NCBI RefSeq assembly: GCF_034111725.1
Contig: NZ_JAWUWR010000024.1
Coordinates: forward strand, 1 to 17,483
Direction: 5' to 3'
Source of the DNA: Thalassolituus sp034111725
Lineage (GTDB): Bacteria > Pseudomonadota > Gammaproteobacteria > Pseudomonadales > Oceanobacteraceae
Length of the DNA stretch: 17,483 nucleotides
Part shown: positions 1 through 7,496 of the stretch, piece after piece
Layout: each line of letters starts with the position of its first letter
Numbering within the stretch: the first letter of the stretch is position 1
The notes under the pieces: generated by a model
Told to the model about the DNA's origin: nothing
What the model saw: the letters and a program-made list of their open reading frames with translations, nothing else
The model's database searches: none
Position numbers and translations under genes: made by a program

Positions 1-507
1 ACCGAAACCTTGAACATCGTTGTTGATGCAAGTGGTTTACCAGCCGGTTGTACCGACCATTTCTTAGCCGCACTCAATAGCGCACGCGAGCAGATGCCAA
101 TCCAATGCTTTATTATTTTGGATGAGGACTATTTAATCAGCGACGATCCAAGTGCCCAAGCTTGGCAAGCACAGCTACTAGACCATGGCTGCAAACGCTT
201 GATTAGTCATTTTGGTCGTAGCTTTCTCAATGCTCGTCAAATTCTTAACTTACCGATTGACGGTATTTCACTGGCGCCTGAGTTTCTCACCAATATTCAG
301 GACTCCAAAATAGGCGCACCGGGCATACGAATGCTGCAAAAGCTGCATGAACACGGCGTATTGATATACGCCCGCAACATCCACCAATTAGAAGCCTTAG
401 CGGCATCTCAAAAAGCCAATATCGATTGGCTCAGCGGTGCCGTAATGTCGCATGAGCTGCATCTTAATCAGCTGCATTGGTACGGACCTGACAGTCAATT
501 GGGGTAA
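1..507 (+). CDS. C-terminal part of a degenerate EAL-domain protein (5' partial)
   Basis: The reading frame is open to the left edge and stops at TAA 505-507, so this is the 3' end of a longer gene; the first TTG at base 10 is not a convincing start. The 168 visible residues follow the second half of an EAL (c-di-GMP phosphodiesterase) domain: a beta strand ending LDEDYL, a helix, SHFGRSFLNARQILNLPID where active enzymes have DDFGTGxSSLxxLxxLPxD, then GVLIYARNIHQLEAL where active enzymes have G..VIAEGVET..QL. The Asp-Asp metal ligands are replaced by Ser-His and the EGVE glutamate is lost, so I infer a catalytically dead EAL domain that binds nucleotide or protein, or none of these. It could be the tail of a GGDEF-EAL or PilZ-type multidomain protein; the N-terminal part is not visible. 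Confidence 0.7.
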   Translation, partial: TETLNIVVDASGLPAGCTDHFLAALNSAREQMPIQCFIILDEDYLISDDPSAQAWQAQLLDHGCKRLISHFGRSFLNARQILNLPIDGISLAPEFLTNIQDSKIGAPGIRMLQKLHEHGVLIYARNIHQLEALAASQKANIDWLSGAVMSHELHLNQLHWYGPDSQLG

Positions 508-519
508 CCTCTACCCCAA
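499..519 (+). repeat. Perfect 8-bp hairpin over the EAL gene stop codon
   Basis: The arms TTGGGGTA (499-506) and TACCCCAA (512-519) are perfect complements around a 5-base loop, and the stop codon TAA lies across the first arm and loop. No T-run follows, so it does not look like a classical intrinsic terminator. It may stabilise the 3' end of the upstream message or be part of a factor-dependent terminator. Confidence 0.4.
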
Positions 520-521
520 GG

Positions 522-551
522 TTGGCTATCCCATAGGGGGCTGGGTATGAT
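522..551 (+). promoter_or_regulatory. Possible sigma70 promoter for the small gene and protease
   Basis: A -35-like TTGGCT (522-527) and a -10-like TATGAT (546-551) are 18 bp apart. The -10 is 25 bases before the GTG start at 577, which leaves room for the AGGAG ribosome site at 566-570. The match is moderate (4/6 and 5/6), and upstream read-through is not excluded. Confidence 0.4.
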
Positions 552-576
552 AGCGGTCTAAACTCAGGAGCCGACT

Positions 577-837
577 GTGAATAAAGATAAAGCCTACCAC
601 CAGATTGCCCTCGCTTGCCTCAAGACTCTGCGCGGGGGAAGCGCTGCGAACTCTAACGATCAAGTAAAAGAGCTATACAAAGTTATTGATAAAGCGTTTG
701 AAGGGCAATTTGCCTTGTTACTGACGGAACTGGAAGATGCTAAAGGGCGTCTACATCAAATAGAACAACTAGACCCGCTCAAGCATTCGCTTGCTGATGC
801 TCAAGCGATTATTCAATACAACGGAACAGCACACTAG
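577..837 (+). CDS. Small conserved-looking hypothetical protein (86 aa)
   Basis: The frame starts with GTG, preceded by AGGAG at 566-570 with 6-base spacing. I do not recognise the family. The protein is predicted to be soluble and mostly helical: there is no signal peptide or membrane segment, and charged, leucine-rich stretches around residues 26-70 (ELYKVIDKAF, LLTELEDAKGRLHQIEQL) suggest a helical bundle or short coiled coil. Its stop TAG (835-837) overlaps the ribosome site AGGAG (836-840) of the protease gene that follows after 8 bases, so the two are almost certainly co-transcribed and perhaps translationally coupled. A link with the protease is inference from position only; the product would be cytoplasmic while the protease is probably exported. 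Confidence 0.7.
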   Translation: MNKDKAYHQIALACLKTLRGGSAANSNDQVKELYKVIDKAFEGQFALLLTELEDAKGRLHQIEQLDPLKHSLADAQAIIQYNGTAH

Positions 838-845
838 GAGCTGGC

Positions 846-3707
846 ATGTTATCGCCGCGTTACTGGATCTTTTTTTTAATCGTATTAGCCGCCATTGGTT
901 ACTCTATGTTGAAACCCGACACTCTGACATCTGTTGGCTCTAGTGAGATCATTACTAGCCCAGCAGACCCGTTCAGTTACCGCTATTTAGAATTCGATAA
1001 CGGCCTCAAAGTCGTGTTAATTAACACACCGAACACCGACAAAGCCGCAGCAGCAATGACCGTTAGTGTCGGCAGTGGCGATGATCCAGATAACCGTAAT
1101 GGCTTAGCTCACTTTCTTGAGCACATGCTATTTTTGGGGACAGATCCGTATCCAGAACCGGGCGAATACCAAGCCTATATTAGCCGCAACGGCGGTAGCC
1201 ATAACGCCTTTACTGCGCACGCCCAAACAACCTATTTTTACGAAATAGAAAACGATGCTATGGCAGGAGCGCTCGACCGCTTTGCTCCTTTCTTTATTTC
1301 ACCACGCTTTGATGAAGCCTATGTCGATCGCGAGAAAAATGCCGTTCATGCAGAGTTCCAATCAAAGTTAAAAGATGATTTTCGCCGTATTTTTTCCGCT
1401 GAAAAGCAGTCGATGAACCCCGAGCATCCATACGCCAAATTTTCAACAGGCAACCTCGATACCCTGTCAGATACTGCCAACAGTAAAGTACGCGATGACT
1501 TACTCGCCTTCTATAAAGAACACTATTCATCTGACCGCATGACGCTTGTTTTAGCAGGCGATTATCCGTTAGAACAGCTAGAAGAATGGGCGCGTAGCCA
1601 TTTCACTGCTGTTCCTAAACGCGAAATTGCCAAAAAAATTAATCACAAGCCTCTGTTTGTTGAAGGCCAATTACCACTCGATATGAACATTGAGCCGGTA
1701 AAAGAAATTCGTCGCTTGCAGTTCACCTTCCCAATGCCAGAAGTTATGAGCCTGTATGATTACAAGCCAGTGCAACTACTGTCGAATTTAATTGGCCACG
1801 AAGGGGAAGGCAGTTTACTGGCTTACCTAAAACAACAAGGCTGGGCAGAAGCACTTAGCTCTGGTCGTGCGATCAGCACAGAAAATGAATCTGCTTTAAC
1901 AGTGCAAATTAGCCTTACTCGCTTGGGTCTTTTGCATACCGAAAATATTACTCAAGCCTTGATGCACTATTTTGAGTTAATGAAAGTTAAGCCATTTCCG
2001 GAATACTTAAAAACAGAACAGCAGCAACTGAACGAACTGACTTTCCGCTATTTAGAGCATGGCCAGTTGTCAGATTATGTGGTGCGCGTTAGCACTAATA
2101 TGCAGTTATTTCCTGTTCAAGATATTATTTACGGCAATTACAAAGCGCTTATTCCGACTGATGAACAGATGCGCCCGTACTTAGATGCGTTGAGTGCTAA
2201 CAATATGCTGCGCACTCTGATTGCACCGAGTGTTGTTACCGATATGGTTGACCCTTGGTACGCGACCCCAATGCGCATTCGTCCTAGCGATTACGCTAAG
2301 CTCGATATCGAAACCAGTGGTTTAGATGCATTGCATTTACCTGTGGCCAATCCTTTTATACCAACCGATTTTAGTTTGCATGCGGGTACCGAACGCGCAA
2401 CGCCAACGGCGCTGATACGTAACGATGGTCAACAAGCTTGGTATTATCCAGAAAACGAATTCAAAGCACCCAAAAGCCAAATTATTTTGCGCTTAGCACT
2501 AGAGCCAGTGCAACAAAGTGCGCGCCAACAAGTACTGGCAAAGTTGTACGCCCGCGCTATTAATGAAGCATTAAATACCTACAGCTATCCAGCATCGTTA
2601 GCGGGTTTAAATTACTCGCTCAGCGCGACGAATCGAGGCTTAGATATTGGCTTTGGCGGCTATCAGGATAAATTACCTGAACTGATGCGACGTGTTTTAA
2701 GCGAAATGGACAACATCGTCATTAGCGATGATGAATTCGATCGCTATCGCGCATCACTGCAGCGCTCTTTAGAAAATAATCTAAAAGCCAAACCCTTCCA
2801 ACGTACCATCGCTGAACTCAAGCATTGGTTATATGAGCCGTCTTTCAACGAAGATGACTTGCTAGAGGCATTAGCGGGTGTAAACCGCGAAGATGTTATT
2901 AGCTTTGCTAACGATTACAGCAACGACTTGTCCAGCATTCTTTACGTACATGGCAACGTCAGTGAAGAAGACGCAAAAGAAATGGCCGATATCGTTGCTA
3001 AGCGTTTCCCTGCCAATGCCTCAACTTTGCCTTTACCTGAAGTTAAACAATTTCCTGCAGGTCAATTCAGCCAAGTCATTGAGCAAGACCATCCAGATAA
3101 TGCCTTTAGCCTATACATTCAAGGACAAGCAACCGACGATAACAGTCGTGCGCGCATGTCACTGCTAACGCAAATACTCAGCGCCCCGTATTACCAATAC
3201 ATGCGCACAGAACAACAACTCGGCTATGTAGTCATTGCCACGGCATTTCCACAGCAAACGGTTCCTGGGCTGTTATTTGTCGTGCAATCACCAACCGCAA
3301 CCCCTGATGAAATCATGCAACAAAGCCAAATTTTCTTCGAAAATTTCGCGCCTCAGTTAGCCAGCACAACACCTAAAGAATTTACTGCATTTAAAGAGGG
3401 TTTGGTGACCTTGTTATTGGAAAAAGCTAAAAACATGCCGGAAAAAGCCGGACAATTTTGGCAAGAAATAACCATTGGTCGTTACAGTTTTGATACTCGT
3501 AGTGCGATTGCTGAACACGTTAAAACACTTACTCTCGACGACATTATTACGCTTTATAATGATGCCATTACCGAGAAGAAATATAGCTGGGCCGTATTTA
3601 GCAAAGGCGGTGACATTGGAAACCTTGCACCTCTGGCTGAACAAAATCGCAGCGAGCTTTCTGCGTTTCCGCGCCCCGATTTAAGTGCCATTCCAACGAC
3701 GAACTGA
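846..3707 (+). CDS. M16 family zinc protease, pitrilysin/insulinase-like
   Basis: This 953-residue protein matches the length of pitrilysin (protease III, about 960 aa). The inverted zinc motif HFLEH is at residues 89-93. The third zinc ligand is E170 in NAVHAEF, giving the HxxEH-x76-E spacing typical of the pitrilysin/insulysin group. The C-terminal half keeps the substrate-binding signature RTEQQLGYVV (R787 and Y794), equivalent to the Arg/Tyr pair known from insulin-degrading enzyme. The N-terminus has a hydrophobic stretch (about residues 7-21) after an arginine, consistent with a signal peptide or membrane anchor, so it probably acts in the periplasm on peptides and small proteins. The ATG is 5 bases after AGGAG. 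E. coli ptrA lies among recBCD genes; here the context is different, so this may be a paralogue rather than the strict orthologue. Confidence 0.93.
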   Translation: MLSPRYWIFFLIVLAAIGYSMLKPDTLTSVGSSEIITSPADPFSYRYLEFDNGLKVVLINTPNTDKAAAAMTVSVGSGDDPDNRNGLAHFLEHMLFLGTDPYPEPGEYQAYISRNGGSHNAFTAHAQTTYFYEIENDAMAGALDRFAPFFISPRFDEAYVDREKNAVHAEFQSKLKDDFRRIFSAEKQSMNPEHPYAKFSTGNLDTLSDTANSKVRDDLLAFYKEHYSSDRMTLVLAGDYPLEQLEEWARSHFTAVPKREIAKKINHKPLFVEGQLPLDMNIEPVKEIRRLQFTFPMPEVMSLYDYKPVQLLSNLIGHEGEGSLLAYLKQQGWAEALSSGRAISTENESALTVQISLTRLGLLHTENITQALMHYFELMKVKPFPEYLKTEQQQLNELTFRYLEHGQLSDYVVRVSTNMQLFPVQDIIYGNYKALIPTDEQMRPYLDALSANNMLRTLIAPSVVTDMVDPWYATPMRIRPSDYAKLDIETSGLDALHLPVANPFIPTDFSLHAGTERATPTALIRNDGQQAWYYPENEFKAPKSQIILRLALEPVQQSARQQVLAKLYARAINEALNTYSYPASLAGLNYSLSATNRGLDIGFGGYQDKLPELMRRVLSEMDNIVISDDEFDRYRASLQRSLENNLKAKPFQRTIAELKHWLYEPSFNEDDLLEALAGVNREDVISFANDYSNDLSSILYVHGNVSEEDAKEMADIVAKRFPANASTLPLPEVKQFPAGQFSQVIEQDHPDNAFSLYIQGQATDDNSRARMSLLTQILSAPYYQYMRTEQQLGYVVIATAFPQQTVPGLLFVVQSPTATPDEIMQQSQIFFENFAPQLASTTPKEFTAFKEGLVTLLLEKAKNMPEKAGQFWQEITIGRYSFDTRSAIAEHVKTLTLDDIITLYNDAITEKKYSWAVFSKGGDIGNLAPLAEQNRSELSAFPRPDLSAIPTTN

Positions 3708-3720
3708 TTGCTAGATCAAA

Positions 3721-3757
3721 CTGGCGTCACAGCGATTTATCAAGCTGCTGACGCCGG
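3721..3757. terminator. Hairpin between convergent genes (possible terminator)
   Basis: The arms 3721-3733 and 3744-3757 pair over GGCGTCA, one bulged base, then CAGC/GCTG, around a 10-base loop. The hairpin lies where the protease gene and the araC-type gene converge and overlaps the last codons of the latter. Neither side has a strong T-run, only a short TTT on the minus-strand side, so termination is plausible but not certain. Confidence 0.4.
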
Positions 3758-4758
3758 TATTGAGCAGGAGACACTCCCTTCCAACGCCGAAATGCATGAC
3801 TAAAATTGGATAAATCTGAATAACCGACACGCTCAGCAATTTCGTCCAATTGAATATATCCAGCACTCAATAAGGCCTCTGCCATCCCTAAGCGAACGTC
3901 ATCTCTTACCACTCGCCATTGCGTGCCCTCCTCCGCTAATTGACGGTGCATAGTGCGGGACGACATATTTAAGTAACTCGCCACCCGCTCCATACTAGAT
4001 CCTAAGCCGGAGTGTAGTAATGCATTGCGTACCTGTTCCGCAAAGCCTAGCCATTCCTGCCGTGTAGCCAATAAGTCACGACATTGCTGCTCACACAGCG
4101 CTAACGTTACCGCATTGGCACGGGGTAACGGTTTGTCCAATATCTCAGCTGATAAAACGACTGCATTGCGATTTGCACTAAATATAATAGGGCACTGTGC
4201 CAAGCCATTTAAAACGTGACGCTGCTCTAACGATAAATCAGGCTCAGGCGAGATTAGTTCAACACGTTCTCTAGGGACTTCTCCATTGAAGACTTCACGC
4301 TGAATAAGCAGTAGCGCGCCGATATCGCGACCTAACGCCATTAATGCGCCTAGACCATCATGACGTGAGGTATAAACCATAGAGGCCTCCTGCCCCTCAA
4401 TCCTCAGCGAGATATCGCAGAAAGAATAGGTCAAATCAACGTAACGCAATCCTAATTCAATGGCCTTGCCTAAACTCGGACTGGCAAGCAAAGCAAAGCC
4501 CCAGATGCCGTAGCTGGTGAGTTGGTATTGCATCCCCAACTCAAAACCAGCCAGAAATGGACTATCGACGGCCTGCGCTAAGTTATCCAGCAGGCGGAGT
4601 TCTTGTGACTCGTTCACCATTTGTATCGGATTAAACGGCATCAATTCCTGTAAATGAGTGCCCGCCAGCAAGCATTCCGGATCAATACCCTGCTTGCGCG
4701 CAAATTCTAGAATCAGAATTACACTACTAATGCTGCGGCTGACCGAACGATTAACCAT
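3727..4758 (-). CDS. AraC-family transcriptional regulator
   Basis: The protein has 343 residues. The N-terminal two thirds fit the arabinose-binding-type ligand domain of the OruR/ArgR-like AraC subgroup, including the typical stretch SYGIWGFALLASPSLGKAI at residues 82-100. The C-terminal domain has two helix-turn-helix units, about residues 255-275 (SMERVASYLNMSSRTMHRQL) and 305-325 (DEIAERVGYSDLSNFSHAF), followed by the family signature RRWKGVSPAQYR. The ATG follows GGAGTAGGAG. It is divergent from the monooxygenase gene across a 118-bp spacer with a 21-bp-spaced direct repeat, so it probably activates the monooxygenase-SDR unit in response to a small molecule and may regulate itself. The ligand is unknown. 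Confidence 0.92.
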   Translation of the reverse strand: MVNRSVSRSISSVILILEFARKQGIDPECLLAGTHLQELMPFNPIQMVNESQELRLLDNLAQAVDSPFLAGFELGMQYQLTSYGIWGFALLASPSLGKAIELGLRYVDLTYSFCDISLRIEGQEASMVYTSRHDGLGALMALGRDIGALLLIQREVFNGEVPRERVELISPEPDLSLEQRHVLNGLAQCPIIFSANRNAVVLSAEILDKPLPRANAVTLALCEQQCRDLLATRQEWLGFAEQVRNALLHSGLGSSMERVASYLNMSSRTMHRQLAEEGTQWRVVRDDVRLGMAEALLSAGYIQLDEIAERVGYSDLSNFSHAFRRWKGVSPAQYRRQQLDKSL

Positions 4759-4774
4759 TGCTCCTACTCCGCGT

Positions 4775-4809
4775 GTCCGATAATCACAAAAACTCGTCCG
4801 ATTGTGACA
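4775..4809. promoter_or_regulatory. Direct-repeat operator candidate for the AraC-type regulator
   Basis: Two copies of GTCCGATNNTNACA begin at 4775 and 4796, exactly 21 bp apart, i.e. two helical turns; 11 of 14 positions are identical. Tandem half-sites two turns apart are the usual binding layout for AraC-family proteins. On the minus strand, a possible araC promoter (-35 GTCACA at 4808-4803, -10 GATTAT at 4785-4780, spacer 17) lies inside the repeats, which suggests autorepression. For the plus-strand monooxygenase gene the repeats lie upstream of a -10-like TTAAAT (4850-4855) that lacks a good -35, as expected for an activated promoter. Confidence 0.55.
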
Positions 4810-4876
4810 TGGCTTCTAGCGGACGTCTGCCACAAAATAGGCAACTAGCTTAAATAACGATAATAACAGGTGACGC

Positions 4877-6331
4877 ATGCAACACATTGAATGCCTAATC
4901 ATTGGTGCCGGCTTCGGCGGCATCGGCATGGCAATACAATTAAAGAAATCTGGAAAGTCTGATTTCCAAATATGGGAAAAGGCGAGCGATTTCGGCGGCT
5001 GCTGGCGCGACAACACCTACCCCGGTGCTGCCTGTGATGTCCCATCGCATCTTTATTCGTATTCATTTGCGCCCAAAAAAAACTGGCAATACCGATTTGC
5101 GCGTCAACCAGAAATTCTAAGCTACATTCAACAATGTGCTCAGCAATATCAACTAATAAGTCACCTCAGGTTCGATCATGGCGTGCGCTCAGCGGCTTTC
5201 GACAAACAGCAACAGCTGTGGGTAATTGAGGCTGAAAACGGTAATAAAATTACTACTCGTTACCTGATGACTGCAACGGGGCAACTTAATCGCCCTCTTA
5301 TTCCAAGCATCTCAGGGCTAGATACTTTTAAGGGTGAGCACTTCCACTCTGCTCAATGGCGTCATGATATTGATCTCACAGGGAAAACAGTCGCCGTTAT
5401 CGGCACCGGAGCCTCTGCGATTCAATTTGTGCCCGAAATTACTAAGATCGCTGCTCAGGTTACCTTATTTCAACGCTCTGCCCCGTATGTTTTGCCTAAA
5501 CCTGATCGCGCTTACAAGCCTTGGGAACACACACTATTGAAGTGGGTGCCGGGCCTGCAAAAACTGAGTCGCGTAAAAACCTACTTACAGTATGAAAGTC
5601 GCGTTTTGGGTTTTCGTTTTCATGAACATCTTATGAAAATTATGGCAGGACAATGGGCTCGCTACATGAAGTCCCAAATTAAAGATCCAGAATTGCGCAG
5701 CGCTTTAACACCCAATTATCCGATGGGCTGTAAGCGCATATTACTGGCTAATAATTACTACGAAACCATGAAACGTGAAAATGTCTCACTATGCAGTCAT
5801 GGCATCAAGAGCGTTAATGACTCCGGCATAATTGATAATAATGGCCAGCACCATCCTGTGGATGTCATTATTTATGCGACCGGCTTTAAAGCCACCGAAT
5901 TCTTAGTGCCAATAACGATTACTGGCACTAACGGCGAATCGTTGCACGATGTCTGGAAAAATGGTGCCGAGGCCTATTTTGGCATTAACGTTCAAGGTTT
6001 CCCGAATTTATTTATGCTGTATGGTCCAAATACAAATCTTGGCCATAACTCAATCATTTATATGCTAGAAAGCCAATTCCGATACATTTTATCGGCGATC
6101 AAATACCAAGAAAAAGGCGGTTTCCGTAGTATTGATGTGTTGACTGCGCCACAAAGAGTATTTAACGAGAATATACAAGCCAAGATAAAGAATACGGTAT
6201 GGAACCAAGGCTGCCACAGCTGGTACATAACCGATGAAGGTAAAAACACCGTCAACTGGCCAACCTTCACATTTAACTATCGTCGAATGACGCGTAAATT
6301 TCACTCCGCCGACTATCATAGCCAACGATAG
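4877..6331 (+). CDS. Type I Baeyer-Villiger-like flavin monooxygenase
   Basis: This 484-residue flavoprotein has an N-terminal FAD-binding GxGxxG (G10, G12, G15) and the block YPGAACDVPSHLYSYSF at 48-64, with D54 at the conserved active-site Asp position. The Baeyer-Villiger fingerprint FxGxxxHxxxW is at F151-W161, followed by Arg rather than the usual Pro/Asp. A second nucleotide-binding GxGxxA for NADPH is at G176-A181, a GCKR block has K286-R287 (aligned by eye with the catalytic Lys-Arg pair of cyclohexanone monooxygenase), and ATGF is at 334-337. It would use NADPH and O2 to insert oxygen next to a ketone, giving an ester or lactone; substrate unknown. The start ATG follows AGGTGACGC, a modest ribosome site. 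The next gene, an SDR, starts 36 bases later and probably shares its message. Heteroatom oxidation (N or S) is an alternative activity. Confidence 0.88.
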   Translation: MQHIECLIIGAGFGGIGMAIQLKKSGKSDFQIWEKASDFGGCWRDNTYPGAACDVPSHLYSYSFAPKKNWQYRFARQPEILSYIQQCAQQYQLISHLRFDHGVRSAAFDKQQQLWVIEAENGNKITTRYLMTATGQLNRPLIPSISGLDTFKGEHFHSAQWRHDIDLTGKTVAVIGTGASAIQFVPEITKIAAQVTLFQRSAPYVLPKPDRAYKPWEHTLLKWVPGLQKLSRVKTYLQYESRVLGFRFHEHLMKIMAGQWARYMKSQIKDPELRSALTPNYPMGCKRILLANNYYETMKRENVSLCSHGIKSVNDSGIIDNNGQHHPVDVIIYATGFKATEFLVPITITGTNGESLHDVWKNGAEAYFGINVQGFPNLFMLYGPNTNLGHNSIIYMLESQFRYILSAIKYQEKGGFRSIDVLTAPQRVFNENIQAKIKNTVWNQGCHSWYITDEGKNTVNWPTFTFNYRRMTRKFHSADYHSQR

Positions 6332-6367
6332 CTAAATCGTTAGAACCAATACATATGGACAACTAAA

Positions 6368-7138
6368 ATGATAAAAACAGCATTTGTTACCGGTGCAGCA
6401 TCAGGTATTGGAAAGTCGACAGTTGAGGCTCTCTACGCCAATGGCTGGACACTTGGCCTCGCGGACATTAACGTCGAAGTATTAAAAGAAATCAGTGCAC
6501 ACTGGGACTCTAATCGGGTGCACTGTTATCAACTTGATGTGCGCGATGCCCAACAAGTGACAGACCGCATTAAAAGCTTCGCCGAGTGCAACAAACAACG
6601 ACTCGACCTCTTATTTAACTGCGCAGGTATTTTACAGGTTGATCGGTTTGAAGATATCAGTGCTGAGCGACATCAACAAATATTTGATATCAACGTCATG
6701 GGCGTCATTCACGGCTGCCAAGCCGCATTTCCATATCTACGTAATACCCCCAGATCACAAGTCATTAACATGAGTTCAGCATCTGCAACCTATGGTGTTC
6801 CACACATGGCGAGCTATTCAGCATCAAAGTTCGCGATACGTGGCTTGACGGAAGCGTTAAATATTGAATGGGCAGATCACAAGATTAGCGTGACCGATAT
6901 CATGCCGCCTTTTGTTAATACGCACATGGTGACGTCACAGACCAGCGAGTCGCGCATCATGCAACGCTTAGGTGTAAACCTCGACGCCAGCGATATTACC
7001 GCGGCCATTCTGGCGCAAATTGAGAACCCTAAAACCCACCGCGCGGTGAGTTTACAATTTCAGATCCTTTATGCTCTGAATCAAATCACACCCGCGTGGC
7101 TAAATCGCCAGATGATGCGCTTTTTAAATCGCCCATAA
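6368..7138 (+). CDS. Short-chain dehydrogenase/reductase (SDR)
   Basis: The 256 residues are the classical SDR length. The cofactor motif TGAASGIG is at 8-15, D33 at the end of the second strand favours NAD(H), NCAG is at 84-87, and the active site has N109, S137, Y150 and K154 (YSASK). All catalytic residues are present. It lies 36 bases after the monooxygenase gene on the same strand, with a poor ribosome site before the ATG, so expression may depend on the upstream gene. The likely role is oxidising an alcohol to the ketone used by the monooxygenase, or reducing a related carbonyl; this is inferred from the pairing. No esterase or lactonase gene is in the window. Confidence 0.9.
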   Translation: MIKTAFVTGAASGIGKSTVEALYANGWTLGLADINVEVLKEISAHWDSNRVHCYQLDVRDAQQVTDRIKSFAECNKQRLDLLFNCAGILQVDRFEDISAERHQQIFDINVMGVIHGCQAAFPYLRNTPRSQVINMSSASATYGVPHMASYSASKFAIRGLTEALNIEWADHKISVTDIMPPFVNTHMVTSQTSESRIMQRLGVNLDASDITAAILAQIENPKTHRAVSLQFQILYALNQITPAWLNRQMMRFLNRP

Positions 7139-7143
7139 ACCCC

Positions 7144-7172
7144 AAAAAGCCGCTGTTCAAAATAACAGCGGC
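7144..7172 (-). terminator. Intrinsic terminator of the minus-strand AsmA-like operon
   Basis: GCCGCTGTT (7149-7157) and AACAGCGGC (7164-7172) form a perfect 9-bp GC-rich stem with a 6-base loop. Reading the minus strand, the stem is followed directly by TTTTT (7148-7144), a textbook rho-independent terminator, just after the stop of the 104-residue gene. On the plus strand no T-run follows the stem, so it would stop the SDR message weakly at best. Confidence 0.88.
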
Positions 7173-7182
7173 GTATCGATAC
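7173..7182. repeat. 10-bp perfect palindrome next to the terminator
   Basis: GTATCGATAC is self-complementary and fills the space between the terminator stem and the stop codon of the 104-residue gene. It could extend the 3' stem structure of the message; otherwise it may be chance. Confidence 0.3.
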
Positions 7183-7496
7183 TACTCAGGGCGATCAGTA
7201 TTTGGTGGGTTAATATCTAACAAGAAATGTCCGTAGATATCTTGTTGGCCAAGGTCAATAACAATCACCATAGCAACCCCCATAAACTCGCTATTTACAA
7301 GAATGTGTTCGTACTCGTCACTCATACGATATACATGTGTAACAGCACCTGTGCGACAATCAAATCCACAGAAATCGGCAACCGGAATAGCCTCCACGTA
7401 CTGCCATAAATGCGGCACTGGCTGACCTGAATTAGCTCGCTGTGGATTAATGCGAGTAGCGGCAAATTCTTCCGGTGTTAAACGTCGTGTAATCAT
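7182..7496 (-). CDS. Hypothetical 104-aa protein, last gene of the AsmA-like operon
   Basis: I do not recognise this protein. It has no signal peptide or clear membrane helix; one hydrophobic strand region (GVAMVIVIDLG, about 73-83) is short enough to be the core of a soluble alpha/beta fold. Two cysteines (CGFDC, about residues 43-47) are close together and could bind metal or form a disulfide. Its ATG overlaps the stop of the upstream gene by one base (TAATG), so translation is probably coupled. An intrinsic terminator follows its stop. Position makes it part of the TIGR03546/TIGR03545-like unit, but its function is unknown. Confidence 0.75.
   Translation of the reverse strand: MITRRLTPEEFAATRINPQRANSGQPVPHLWQYVEAIPVADFCGFDCRTGAVTHVYRMSDEYEHILVNSEFMGVAMVIVIDLGQQDIYGHFLLDINPPNTDRPE

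Noticed and set aside
4877..6331. Assigning the monooxygenase as AlmA (long-chain alkane) or EthA
   Set aside because: Those proteins carry a different block after the first glycine motif (of the YPGIRSDSD type); here it reads YPGAACDVPSHLY, closer to the cyclohexanone/hydroxyacetophenone monooxygenase side. No specific name is justified.
6324..6341. AACGAT/ATCGTT hairpin at the end of the monooxygenase gene as a terminator
   Set aside because: It is a weak 6-bp stem with no T-run; the SDR gene follows closely on the same strand and needs read-through.
7149..7172. Terminator for the SDR gene on the plus strand
   Set aside because: The stem is strong, but no T-run follows on the plus strand; the T-run is on the minus-strand side.
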